Positions 36,656-44,865 of a stretch of 64,000 bases of DNA are shown here, piece by piece (the stretch's first letter is position 1; each line of letters starts with the position of its first letter). A model generated the notes under the pieces. It was not told where the DNA came from and searched no databases. It saw nothing but the letters and a program-made list of their open reading frames with translations. The position numbers and the translations under genes are program-made. Origin of the DNA: Algicoccus sp048820935 (GTDB lineage Bacteria > Pseudomonadota > Gammaproteobacteria > Burkholderiales > Burkholderiaceae_B); the NCBI RefSeq assembly GCF_048820935.1, contig NZ_JBMERD010000004.1, positions 1 through 64,000 on the forward strand. Direction: 5' to 3'.

Positions 36656-36668
36656 GATGCGTTCTCCT

Positions 36669-38486
36669 TTAGTGGGTTGAAACACCCGGGTTGGTTTGCA
36701 TGGCTTCCAAGAGTTCTTCGTCACATTTAGGGCAGAACTCGTGGTGCCCTTTGAGATAGCCATGCTTAGGGCAAATCGAAAACGTGGGGGTGATCGTGAT
36801 GTACGGCAGTCTGAAATTGGATAAAGCCCGTTTCACCAGTTGTTTGCAGGCTTGTGCCGAACTGACGGCTTCATTCATGTAAAGGTGTAAAACCGTGCCG
36901 CCGGTATATTTGGACTGCAACGCTTCTTGACGTTCTAGCGCTTCAAAGGGGTCTTCAGTGAAGCCAACGGGCAGCTGGCTAGAGTTTGTGTAATAGGGTT
37001 GATGGTCGGTGCCGGCTTGAAGGATGTCGGGCCAACGTTTGCGGTCTTCTTTGGCAAATCGATACGTCGTACCTTCTGCGGGTGTGGCTTCCAAGTTGTA
37101 GAGATGGCCTGTTTCTTCCTGATATTGCACGATCCGTGCGCGGACATGGTCAAGCAGACGTAATGCCATGTCGTGTCCGATTGGGCTTGTGATGTCATGC
37201 TGATCATGCGTGAAGTTGCGGATCATTTCATTGATGCCATTAACACCCAGCGTGCTGAAATGATTGCGCAACGTGCCTAGATAGCGTTTGGTGTAGGGAT
37301 AAAGTCCCTGATCCATGAGTTGCGCCACCACCGTGCGGCGAGTTTCTAGCACATCACGACCCAGATCCAGAAGCTCATCGAGCTTGGTGAGTAGAGCCGC
37401 TTCATCGCCCGCATAGAGGTAGCCTAGGCGAGCGCAATTCACGGTGACTACACCAATGCTGCCAGTTTGTTCGGCAGAGCCAAACAAACCATTGCCTCGC
37501 TTGAGCAATTCACGCAAATCCAGTTGTAAGCGGCAGCACATGGATCTGACCATATGTGGTTCAAGATCGGAATTTAAAAAGTTCTGAAAATAGGGCAATC
37601 CATAGCGCGCGGTCATTTCGAATAATCGCGTCGCATTGGGATGATCCCACTCAAAGTCAGGTGTGATGTTGTAAGTGGGGATCGGAAAGGTAAATGCGCG
37701 GCCCATGGCATCGCCTTCGCCCATGACTTCAATATAGGCGCGATTGATCATGTCCATCTCAGCTTGTAAGTCACCATAGCTAAAGGAGACTTCTTGGCCA
37801 CCAATAATGGGGACTTGATCGCGTAGATCGGCAGGGCACGTCCAGTCAAATGTGAGATTGGTGAAAGGGGTTTGTGTCCCCCAGCGACTGGGGACGTTGA
37901 GGTTATGAATCATTTCTTGCATGCACTGACGCACTTGCGCATAGGTCATGCTGTCTAGACGTACAAACGGCGCCATATAGGTATCAAATGAACTAAACGC
38001 TTGTGCGCCTGCCCACTCATTTTGGAGGGTGCCTAGAAAGTTCACAATCTGACCAATGGCAGACGACATATGACGGGGTGGTCCAGATTCGACCTGGCCG
38101 GGAATGCCGTTAAAGCCTTCGGTCAATAATTGACGTAGTGACCAACCGGCGCAATAGCCACTCAGCATATCCAGATCATGAATATGCAGATCGCCCTCAC
38201 GGTGTGCGTGACCGGCTTCTGGGCTTAAGAGCGTGGAGAGCCAGTAGTTTGCCGTCACCTTGCCTGCGACATTTAAGATCATGCCGCCTAAGCTATAACC
38301 TTGGTTCGCGTTGGCGTTCACACGCCAGTCGATTTGCTGCAAATACTCCTGCATGGTTTGCGCGACATCGATCGTAATCGCAGATTGGGTGGGTTGTTCC
38401 TGAGGCAAGGATGCTGAGTCCATACGGGATTCTGCGTGTGGTTTTGTAGGATTGTCAGAATGAGTCTGAGTTGATTGGGTGTGCAT
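36669..38486 (-). CDS. nrdD: Anaerobic (class III) ribonucleoside-triphosphate reductase, large part
   Basis: Catalytic barrel of the oxygen-sensitive reductase that makes dNTPs without air; 605 residues. Visible blocks include HREGDLHIHDLDMLSGYCAG near 95-114, the Cys pair in RSMCCRLQLD, GSIGVVTVNCARLGYL, and a C-terminal zinc site CPKHGYLKGHHEFCPKC. The protein stops about 20 residues after that site and has no RVxGY glycyl-radical motif, which is found in the next gene. Start 38486 is the longest option; Met at 38423 is possible, because an NrdR box lies only 5 bases before 38486. Confidence 0.9.
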   Translation of the reverse strand: MHTQSTQTHSDNPTKPHAESRMDSASLPQEQPTQSAITIDVAQTMQEYLQQIDWRVNANANQGYSLGGMILNVAGKVTANYWLSTLLSPEAGHAHREGDLHIHDLDMLSGYCAGWSLRQLLTEGFNGIPGQVESGPPRHMSSAIGQIVNFLGTLQNEWAGAQAFSSFDTYMAPFVRLDSMTYAQVRQCMQEMIHNLNVPSRWGTQTPFTNLTFDWTCPADLRDQVPIIGGQEVSFSYGDLQAEMDMINRAYIEVMGEGDAMGRAFTFPIPTYNITPDFEWDHPNATRLFEMTARYGLPYFQNFLNSDLEPHMVRSMCCRLQLDLRELLKRGNGLFGSAEQTGSIGVVTVNCARLGYLYAGDEAALLTKLDELLDLGRDVLETRRTVVAQLMDQGLYPYTKRYLGTLRNHFSTLGVNGINEMIRNFTHDQHDITSPIGHDMALRLLDHVRARIVQYQEETGHLYNLEATPAEGTTYRFAKEDRKRWPDILQAGTDHQPYYTNSSQLPVGFTEDPFEALERQEALQSKYTGGTVLHLYMNEAVSSAQACKQLVKRALSNFRLPYITITPTFSICPKHGYLKGHHEFCPKCDEELLEAMQTNPGVSTH

Positions 38487-38491
38487 AGTTG

Positions 38492-38507
38492 TCTCTATAT
38501 GTTGTGT
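38492..38507. promoter_or_regulatory. NrdR box, proximal
   Basis: TCTCTATATGTTGTGT matches the NrdR consensus ACACwATATmTwGTGT with three differences. It pairs with the box at 38523, 31 bases away (three helical turns), as NrdR boxes normally do. Confidence 0.75.
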
Positions 38508-38522
38508 TTAGAAAAGATACTA

Positions 38523-38538
38523 GCACTATATATTGTGT
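38523..38538. promoter_or_regulatory. NrdR box, distal
   Basis: GCACTATATATTGTGT differs from the NrdR consensus only at the first base. With the proximal box it predicts repression of nrdD-nrdG by ATP/dATP-sensing NrdR. Confidence 0.85.
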
Positions 38539-38556
38539 GTTTCTCGATTTTCAGAT

Positions 38557-38581
38557 ACAAAAAAGCGCCTTTCGGCGCTTC
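38557..38581 (-). terminator. Terminator of the ytfE-hemerythrin-flavoprotein operon
   Basis: Stem AAGCGCC/GGCGCTT (38563-38569 with 38574-38580), loop of four, followed on the minus strand by a run of T (complement of 38557-38562). It insulates nrdD from the genes to the right. Confidence 0.85.
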
Positions 38582-38607
38582 TTTTGCGATAGATCAAACT
38601 CGGATTG

Positions 38608-39765
38608 TCAGGCTAAGCTTGCGGGCTTGACGCCGCTCAAGAGATATTCGATCAACTCATGTACGCTGCGCACCGTGTTCCCAAAAGGCAGGTTACCTGC
38701 GCCTCTGAAAAACAACCCTTTATCAACTTCGCCTTTCAGGGCGGAGATCAATTTTAGGTCAATGCAGAATTGCCCCCACTTGCTGATACCGTCGCGTAAG
38801 CCACAGTGTGTTAGACAGTCGGCTGCTTGAACGCAACGTCTGGGATCGGCTTTAGCAGTTTGCTGCAGCTTAGGTTCGTGCAGCTTATAGCTTTTAAGCC
38901 AGCGCGTTTTAACTGCACGGGCAGGTAGGCCTGCCACACTGGTGAACTCTTCCATATCGGTCGGATCCGCGTTTAAGAGCACCTCTTTAAAGTTAGGGTG
39001 CGCATCGCCTTCGGCAGTGACGGCAAAGGCTGTTCCTAACTGCACGCCTTGAGCGCCACCTTCGGTAAGCCAGTGACGGACTTTTTCATGGGAGTCAATG
39101 CCACCGGCCACAATAAGGGGCGGGGCATCTTTACCTAGACCCAGCTCTTCAAAGATTTTCTGGGCGCCTTCGATGACTTTTGCAAAATCAAACCGTTCAT
39201 CACCAATGTCTTGCAACTGAGGCGCACCCAGGTGACCACCCGCATGGGCAGGGTTTTCAATAATGATGGCACTGGGTAGACGCGATTTACGCATCCAGCG
39301 TTTCAACACAATCCCAATCCCGCGTGATTCAGACAGAATCGGAATTAGGCCGACATCGGGATGATCTTGAACCAAGTCAGGCAATTCCAGAGGCAGACCG
39401 GCGCCCATGACCACCACATCGGCGCCACTTTCGCACGCTTGTTTGACGAGCGCGACATGATCACGCACCGCTTTCATGACGTTGACAGCGATCAGGCCAT
39501 TGCCTTGAGACTCTTCTTTGGCCATTTTGATTTCACGATCTAAGGCAACGTGGTTTGCCCAGTCCATTAAGTCGCGGTCTTTGCCTTCGCTTTGCTCGAG
39601 CAAATCGGGGTGATGATGGCGTAAATCAATACTAGCAATGGTGCCCATCGCGCCTTCTTTGGCGACAGCACCGGCAAGGCGGTGAGCGGAAATACCAACG
39701 CCCATGCCGCCCTGAAAAATCGGCAAAATTTCACGGCCTACAAGCCGTAGTTTTTGAAACCACAT
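38608..39765 (-). CDS. Nitronate monooxygenase / FMN-dependent 2-nitropropane dioxygenase-like protein
   Basis: FMN barrel enzyme of 385 residues in the NMO/FabK superfamily. FQGGMGVGISAHRLAGAVAKEG near 18-39 (in two parts) is the FMN-binding start; GADVVVMGAGLPLELPDL, IIENPAHAGGHLGAP and VAGGIDSHEKVRHWLTEGGAQGVQLGTAF (overlapping blocks) follow. A Cys-bearing stretch CVQAADCLTHCGLRD near 327-341 is unusual for simple NMO. It ends an operon with ytfE and a hemerythrin gene, so it may detoxify nitro compounds formed during nitrosative stress; that role is inferred. Confidence 0.82.
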   Translation of the reverse strand: MWFQKLRLVGREILPIFQGGMGVGISAHRLAGAVAKEGAMGTIASIDLRHHHPDLLEQSEGKDRDLMDWANHVALDREIKMAKEESQGNGLIAVNVMKAVRDHVALVKQACESGADVVVMGAGLPLELPDLVQDHPDVGLIPILSESRGIGIVLKRWMRKSRLPSAIIIENPAHAGGHLGAPQLQDIGDERFDFAKVIEGAQKIFEELGLGKDAPPLIVAGGIDSHEKVRHWLTEGGAQGVQLGTAFAVTAEGDAHPNFKEVLLNADPTDMEEFTSVAGLPARAVKTRWLKSYKLHEPKLQQTAKADPRRCVQAADCLTHCGLRDGISKWGQFCIDLKLISALKGEVDKGLFFRGAGNLPFGNTVRSVHELIEYLLSGVKPASLA

Positions 39766-39778
39766 ATGTTTTACTCTC

Positions 39779-40333
39779 TTAAGATGGTGTCAGACCGCGT
39801 CGCAAGGCCATTTGTAAACAGATCTCGTGTCGTTGTTCATCTGATAAAAGCGCAATGTGCGGAAAGACCTCGCTTTGTTCGCGATGCATGTGGGCATCAT
39901 ATCGGTCAACGAATGCGGGCAGTTGTTGCGGAACAGCCAATAATTGATATTTCTCAAGTCCGTCCAGCCATTTTTCAATAACATGCCATTCTTTCTCAAG
40001 AATTTCATGTTCTTGCAACAAAATATCCATGTGCTCTGCAAGGGCTTGGGCTTGCTCTGCGCTGAGCTGTTCCTCAGTTAAAGCGGCCAGCGCCGGAAAA
40101 ATATCCTTTTCTTCATCTTCGTGATGCAAAGGGGCAGCCATCCGGAAATAACGCAGAATGCGGCTAGCGGCTTCGCTGGCTTGTTCATCGGCGCCATGCG
40201 TTTTGATGTGATCCACAATGCGCAAAGCCAGTTGGGTGAATCGGCGAACTTTGTCGTGACATGACAGCAACAACTCGCAAGGATCATCAAAGCCGGTATC
40301 GAGTTCACGGGTTCTGGGTTCAAGAATACTCAT
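39779..40333 (-). CDS. Hemerythrin-domain protein
   Basis: A non-haem di-iron protein of 184 residues. His ligands are spread as in HHE domains: LLSCHDKVRRF near 23-33, LHHEDEEKDIFPAL, LLQEHEILEKEW and YDAHMHREQSEVFPH. ATG 40333 is used; a TTG at 40369 would overlap ytfE. It lies between ytfE and the flavoprotein gene and probably binds O2, NO or iron in the same stress response. Confidence 0.85.
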   Translation of the reverse strand: MSILEPRTRELDTGFDDPCELLLSCHDKVRRFTQLALRIVDHIKTHGADEQASEAASRILRYFRMAAPLHHEDEEKDIFPALAALTEEQLSAEQAQALAEHMDILLQEHEILEKEWHVIEKWLDGLEKYQLLAVPQQLPAFVDRYDAHMHREQSEVFPHIALLSDEQRHEICLQMALRRGLTPS

Positions 40334-40349
40334 GTTGTTCAGGTGTCCT

Positions 40350-41021
40350 TCAAGCGTGTTGGCTGACAAACAAAATATTGTTTTCTAAATGGATGTGCTC
40401 CATCAGGTCATGACGAAACTGTCGTAAGCCAGCGTACAGTGCGCGCCAGCTGCCACAGGCATCTTCTGGTTCGCGTAAATCATGTGTCAATTGCGTGATC
40501 TGTGCGAGTTCCTCGCCATGGCGATCATGTTCAAAACGCATCATGGCAATCGGCGCTTGGACCCGATCGGCATCCATGCGTCTAAGCATCGGAAACAAGA
40601 TGCGCTCTTCTTTCATCATATGCGTTTCAAGCTCGCGCAAGAACTCAGACAAGGCATCGGCCAGTCCTCGGGGACATTGCGGGTGCTCGCCATGGACGTT
40701 TTCAATACGTTGGGCCAGTCGGATGAGTTCGGGCAAATCATCGCGATGCCGATCATGAAAGCGTTCGGTAATGTGATCGATCAAGGCATCTGTGGAGACT
40801 TCTCTCCAGTCAGTGACATCAGGATTACCGGAGGGACGAAGACTGCTCAGGTCACTGAGCAGTGATTCGGTTTCTTCGCGTGTTTGCGCCTTTAAAGCGT
40901 CACGCAGAACTTGTTGACCACCACAACAAAAATCCAAACGATAGGCATCAAATACACGGGTTGCGTCTGGGTATTGGCTCACAATGTTGCCTAATGTTTG
41001 ATCAAGCAAAGCTTGGGGCAT
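40350..41021 (-). CDS. ytfE: Iron-sulfur cluster repair di-iron protein (RIC)
   Basis: Repairs Fe-S clusters damaged by NO or peroxide. It has 223 residues: an ScdA_N domain (1-60) with the Cys pair Cys32-Cys33 in LDFCCGGQQ, then a hemerythrin fold with His in HITERFHDRHRDDLPEL, LETHMMKEERILFP, FEHDRHGEEL and DLMEHIHLENNILFP-like FVSQ. ATG 41021 has GGAG nine bases ahead; an in-frame GTG lies at 41036. It is the first gene of the operon next to two NorR-type sites. Confidence 0.93.
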   Translation of the reverse strand: MPQALLDQTLGNIVSQYPDATRVFDAYRLDFCCGGQQVLRDALKAQTREETESLLSDLSSLRPSGNPDVTDWREVSTDALIDHITERFHDRHRDDLPELIRLAQRIENVHGEHPQCPRGLADALSEFLRELETHMMKEERILFPMLRRMDADRVQAPIAMMRFEHDRHGEELAQITQLTHDLREPEDACGSWRALYAGLRQFRHDLMEHIHLENNILFVSQHA

Positions 41022-41148
41022 GTAAATAAACTCCACATAGAATTTAAACGTCGTTTACGCGATCTGGGATCGGGACACAGCGAATCGTACGGTTGTCATC
41101 GGTTTTGTCGTGTGTTGAAGGGTTTTTGACAAGGTTTTAAGCTGGTTT

Positions 41149-41163
41149 GGGTTTAAATAACCC
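41149..41163. promoter_or_regulatory. NorR-type operator 1
   Basis: GGGTTTAAATAACCC: exact GGT-N7-ACC, extended to GGGT/ACCC. It lies between divergent ytfE and the norR homologue, 25 bases from operator 2. Confidence 0.7.
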
Positions 41164-41173
41164 TGCATAGACT

Positions 41174-41188
41174 GGGTTGATTACACCC
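41174..41188. promoter_or_regulatory. NorR-type operator 2
   Basis: GGGTTGATTACACCC: exact GGT-N7-ACC, again extended to GGGT/ACCC. It has the same orientation and half-site spacing as operator 1, which argues against chance. Confidence 0.7.
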
Positions 41189-41244
41189 ATTATTGGTTTT
41201 TGTGAGGCAAGATTCATTGACCAAGACCCATCGGGAGGCATTGC

Positions 41245-42750
41245 ATGAATACCGTTTTATCGTTGTTGAGTGATTTGCTCATGGATTTACCCGTTACGAT
41301 CCGAGCGCAGCGCTTGGTGCAACAGGTACGGGAGCGATTCTTCTGCGATGCAGTGGGTTTATTGCAAATTGATGGGGAAGCCTTGGTGCCGCTTGCGTTT
41401 GTGGGCTTGTCGAGAGAAGCCATGGGTCGACGGTTTGTGATTGAGCAGCACCCGCGCCTTGCCGCAGTGATGGCCAGTTCCGATCCAGTTCGATTTGTAC
41501 CTGGCGACCCACGGCCCGACCCTTATGACGGTTTGGTGGCTGAGTATCTGGGTCAACCATTACCCGTTCACGACTGTTTGGGGATTCGCTTGTCTTTGGA
41601 TGGTGCACCTTGTGGCGTGATGACGCTGGATGCTTTAGAAGGGCGAACGTTTACAGAGAAAGACATGGCCAGTCTTCAGACATTTGCACGACTGGCTCAA
41701 ATTATGTTGCGCATGTCACAGCTTGAACAAGACAGTCGCAGTTTTCGGCTTTTGCGCGCCAAGCATACAGCGAGCAATACATTACAAACAGGCACAGAGC
41801 GCCCTGTGTTGATCGGTCAGAGTCCGGTGATGGAAACTTTGTTACAAGAATTGGAGCTCGTTTCAGACTCTGATTTGCCTTTGCTTTTGGTGGGTGAAGC
41901 AGGTACGGGTAAAAAGCAGCTCGTGCAATGGATACACAGTGAATCTCGTCGGGCAGATAATCCGCTAGTGCATGTCAATTGCGTGGTGTTGTCAGATGCC
42001 TTGGCAGAGATGGAATTGTTTGGGACACCTGAAACAGCGCAAGAGCCTGCCTATGCTGGCTGTCTTGAACGTGCCCAAGGTGGCACTTTGTTTCTGGAAG
42101 AGATTTGCGGATTGCCACTCACGACACAGTCTAAGCTTTTGTGGTTGTTGCAAACTGGTCATTACAGTCGTCTAGGTGAAACGCAGCAGCGCGCGGCCGA
42201 TGTGCGTTTGCTTGTCTCGAGTCAGCGTGATCTTGCACAAGCTGTGCGCGATGGGCAGTTACTCCCTGATTTGTATGACCGCCTGATCGCATATCCGCTG
42301 CGTGTTCCACCGCTTCGCGACCGAGGATCCGATGTGCTGTTACTGGCCGGGCGGTTTTTAGAGCTCAATCGAGCTCGACATGGTTTGCAAAGTTTGCGCT
42401 TATCCGAGCAAGCACAGCGTGCCTTGGCCGCGTATTCCTGGCCAGGCAACATCAAGGAGCTTAAGCATGTTCTGGATCGGGCTGCAATCCGCGCCTTGGG
42501 TCAGCACAGAAAGCCCGAAGCGATTGTCACCATTGATGTCGATTGGTTAGGTCTGGAGACAGCGCAGCCTTTGTCACCTAAAGGCCAAGGAACTGCCATG
42601 TCATTGCGCCGCGCGACAGAAGTTTTTCAGCAACAGATGGTGCAATCGGCACTGGCACAACATCAGCACAATTGGTCGGCAGCGGCCCGCAGCCTAGGGA
42701 TAGACACCAGCAACTTGCACAAATTGGCTAAGCGGCTGGGTCTTAAATAG
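41245..42750 (+). CDS. norR: NorR-type NO-responsive regulator lacking the GAFTGA loop
   Basis: A 501-residue regulator with GAF (1-160), AAA+ (188-415) and Fis-type DNA-binding (about 455-501) domains. Residues known from Ralstonia NorR to build the NO-sensing iron site, Asp93, Asp96, Cys112, Asp130 and Phe137, appear here as Asp92, Asp95, Cys111, Asp129 and Phe136, shifted by one. The AAA+ domain is altered. Walker A is GEAGTGKK (217-224) and Walker B LFLEEI has Glu for Asp. Between ELFG (257-260) and the next conserved block, the GAFTGA loop is replaced by TPETAQEPAY. Such a protein should not open sigma54 promoters. It probably still binds NO and the adjacent operators, as TyrR-like regulators do without GAFTGA. 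ATG 41245 follows GGGAGG. Confidence 0.85.
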   Translation: MNTVLSLLSDLLMDLPVTIRAQRLVQQVRERFFCDAVGLLQIDGEALVPLAFVGLSREAMGRRFVIEQHPRLAAVMASSDPVRFVPGDPRPDPYDGLVAEYLGQPLPVHDCLGIRLSLDGAPCGVMTLDALEGRTFTEKDMASLQTFARLAQIMLRMSQLEQDSRSFRLLRAKHTASNTLQTGTERPVLIGQSPVMETLLQELELVSDSDLPLLLVGEAGTGKKQLVQWIHSESRRADNPLVHVNCVVLSDALAEMELFGTPETAQEPAYAGCLERAQGGTLFLEEICGLPLTTQSKLLWLLQTGHYSRLGETQQRAADVRLLVSSQRDLAQAVRDGQLLPDLYDRLIAYPLRVPPLRDRGSDVLLLAGRFLELNRARHGLQSLRLSEQAQRALAAYSWPGNIKELKHVLDRAAIRALGQHRKPEAIVTIDVDWLGLETAQPLSPKGQGTAMSLRRATEVFQQQMVQSALAQHQHNWSAAARSLGIDTSNLHKLAKRLGLK

Positions 42751-42790
42751 GTTGCTGGATTCGCTTTATTTGATCGCTTTGTTTAATCAG

Positions 42791-43633
42791 TTACTTCGGT
42801 GTATCGCCCTGAAGGGTGACGCGGTGAAGCAAGCGTTTATGACCATGATAGTCGTTCACGGGGTTGTGTAAAACACGGCGGTTGTCCCAGAACGCCATGG
42901 AATTGATCGCCCAGTTGAATCGACAGGTGAACTCAGGGCGCACCTGATGTTCATAAAGATAGTTCAAGAGTGGCGCGCTTTCTTCCTCACTCCAACCAGA
43001 AAACTGAGTCGTGTGTGCAAAGTTCACAAAAAGCGCTTTGCGACCAGTTTCGGGGTGCGTGCGCACCACGGGGTGTTCGGCAATGAGCGTGGTGTTGGCG
43101 ATATCGGTGGCGGATTCAGCGATCCGGTCTTCACGAGTTTTAGTGACATCCGCTTTGGCAGATGAGTTCACGGCTTTCAAGTCCGATAACGTTTCCTTTA
43201 AGCCGTCGGACAGTGCCTCGTAAGCCGCATAACCACAGGCAAATAGCGTGTCACCTCCATAAGGCGGGATTTCACGACCGATGAGCATAGTTGCCATGGG
43301 TGGTTGAGGTAAATAAGCGGTGTCGGTATGCCAGACGCCACCAAAGTTATGCGTTTCGTGAGGCAGCTTCATGACCGGAATAATCATGGGGTGCTCAGGT
43401 AAGCCGCGCACAAATGGATACTCAATGATCTCACCAAAGGATTGCGCAAAGGCTAGAAACTGGTCGGGAGACAGGTCCTGATCTCTAAAAAAGATGACAC
43501 CATGGTCTAACCAGATTTGTCGTAGTTGTGCAATCTGCTCAGAAGAAAGGTCTCCTTGCAGATCGATGCCTGAAATTTCAGCGCCTAAAGCGCCTGACAA
43601 TCGTTTCACGTTCAAAGTGGTTTGGTTGGTCAT
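42791..43633 (-). CDS. TauD/TfdA-family 2-oxoglutarate dioxygenase
   Basis: Fe(II)/2-oxoglutarate oxygenase of 280 residues. The iron triad is His102 and Asp104 in WHTDTAY and His270 in LLHRVTL; the following Arg is the usual oxoglutarate anchor. FFRDQDLSPDQFLAFAQSFG near 49-68 is typical. Family members release sulfite from taurine or oxidise aryloxyacids and other acids; the substrate here is not evident. Convergent with norR, single gene or grouped with the DsbA-like gene. Confidence 0.87.
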   Translation of the reverse strand: MTNQTTLNVKRLSGALGAEISGIDLQGDLSSEQIAQLRQIWLDHGVIFFRDQDLSPDQFLAFAQSFGEIIEYPFVRGLPEHPMIIPVMKLPHETHNFGGVWHTDTAYLPQPPMATMLIGREIPPYGGDTLFACGYAAYEALSDGLKETLSDLKAVNSSAKADVTKTREDRIAESATDIANTTLIAEHPVVRTHPETGRKALFVNFAHTTQFSGWSEEESAPLLNYLYEHQVRPEFTCRFNWAINSMAFWDNRRVLHNPVNDYHGHKRLLHRVTLQGDTPK

Positions 43634-43677
43634 TAGCTTTTCCCCCTCCCTATGACGGGTTGTTTTTAAAATTCACG

Positions 43678-44340
43678 TTATTTTTGAGTGTCTTGCTGGC
43701 GTTCCTGAGCTTGCTCAAGTGCTGCGACTAAATAGGCTTCAGATTGCGCACCCTGGATTAAGAAATGGTTATCCAAAATAAAAGCGGGCACAGCTTGAAT
43801 GCCAAGCATTTTCCAGCGCGTCTCTTCGGCGCGCACCGCTTGTGTGTACTGATCGCTTTCGAGAATAGTTCGAGCCTGATCGGCGTCTAGGCCAGCTTGT
43901 GTCACTGCACCCAACAAGGTTTGTAGATCATCCATGTTGGATGCGGTTGTGAAGTAAGCTGCAAAGAGTGCTTTTTTAAGCTTCAAAGCGCCTTGCCAGC
44001 CAACGGTTTCCTGCGCCCAGTGCAACAGACGATGACAGTTTAGCGTGTTGTACACATGGGTGCGTCCTTGCGGATGAAACTCAAACCCGACTTGCGCGGC
44101 ACGGTCATAGATCCGTTGCTGATTCTCACGCACCTGATCCGGTCCAATGCCATATTTCTCACTCAAGTGTTCGATGACTTCCTGACCACCCGGTGGCATG
44201 TCAGGGTTGAGTTCAAAGGGTTGCAGATAAATTTCAGCATCGATGCGACCTTTGAGATCTTCTAGGGCGCGCTCCAGCGTGCTCAAACCAATGGCACACC
44301 AGGGGCAGGCAATATCAGAAACCATGTCTATGCGAACCAT
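43678..44340 (-). CDS. DsbA-family oxidoreductase, FrnE-like
   Basis: Thioredoxin-fold protein of 220 residues with the redox motif CPWC at residues 12-15 and no signal peptide, so cytoplasmic. The family (FrnE/HCCA isomerase-like) includes disulfide oxidoreductases. GIQAVPAFILDNHFLIQGAQ near 183-202 carries the cis-Pro loop. 44 bases separate it from the dioxygenase gene. Confidence 0.85.
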   Translation of the reverse strand: MVRIDMVSDIACPWCAIGLSTLERALEDLKGRIDAEIYLQPFELNPDMPPGGQEVIEHLSEKYGIGPDQVRENQQRIYDRAAQVGFEFHPQGRTHVYNTLNCHRLLHWAQETVGWQGALKLKKALFAAYFTTASNMDDLQTLLGAVTQAGLDADQARTILESDQYTQAVRAEETRWKMLGIQAVPAFILDNHFLIQGAQSEAYLVAALEQAQERQQDTQK

Positions 44341-44374
44341 CTTGTTCTCCCGTCAGGCTGTTCAGTTTAAAAGT

Positions 44375-44806
44375 CTATTTATTGGGCCAGAGAATCATTT
44401 GTGTACAGCGAAACATGCACAAACGATCGTTGTTTGCTTCGTTGAAGACTTCAGCGTCCCAGACTTGCGTGTTACGTCCCAAGTGTTGAGCCGTGGCGAC
44501 ACAAATTAGGCTACCTTCACGCAAGGTTTTAAAAAAGTTGGACTTCAATTCGATCGTGGTGAAACCAGACGATCCTTCGGGTAGATGGGCGAATGTGCCA
44601 AATCCAGCTGTCGTGTCAGCCAAGGTGACCAAGCTGCCTGCATGAAGGTAGGTGTTGGGGGCGAAGTGGATTTTTTTGAGTTCCATGCGCGATACCATTT
44701 CGTTTTCTCCAAAACGGATCATGGTCAGCCCCAGATAGCCGGGCAGGTTCTCGCCAATGCGTGCATTCAACTTCTCGAGTGTTAAGTCTGGTTTCAGAAA
44801 AGACAT
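44375..44806 (-). CDS. Hotdog-fold thioesterase, PaaI family
   Basis: A protein of 143 residues from ATG 44806. The hotdog core NTYLHAGSLVTLADTTAGFG contains the His and Asp typical of PaaI-like acyl-CoA thioesterases; FTTIELKSNFFKTLREGSLI follows. Likely hydrolyses a short or aromatic acyl-CoA; context gives no specific pathway. Confidence 0.83.
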   Translation of the reverse strand: MSFLKPDLTLEKLNARIGENLPGYLGLTMIRFGENEMVSRMELKKIHFAPNTYLHAGSLVTLADTTAGFGTFAHLPEGSSGFTTIELKSNFFKTLREGSLICVATAQHLGRNTQVWDAEVFNEANNDRLCMFRCTQMILWPNK

Positions 44807-44865
44807 GATTACCCTTGATTCAATCACTAAAAATCATGAGGATAGCGTGTAGTCTCTCTTTGTGC

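Noticed and set aside
41021..41148. A sigma54 promoter for ytfE
   Set aside because: I searched the ytfE-facing strand for TGG-N9-TGC-type elements and found none.
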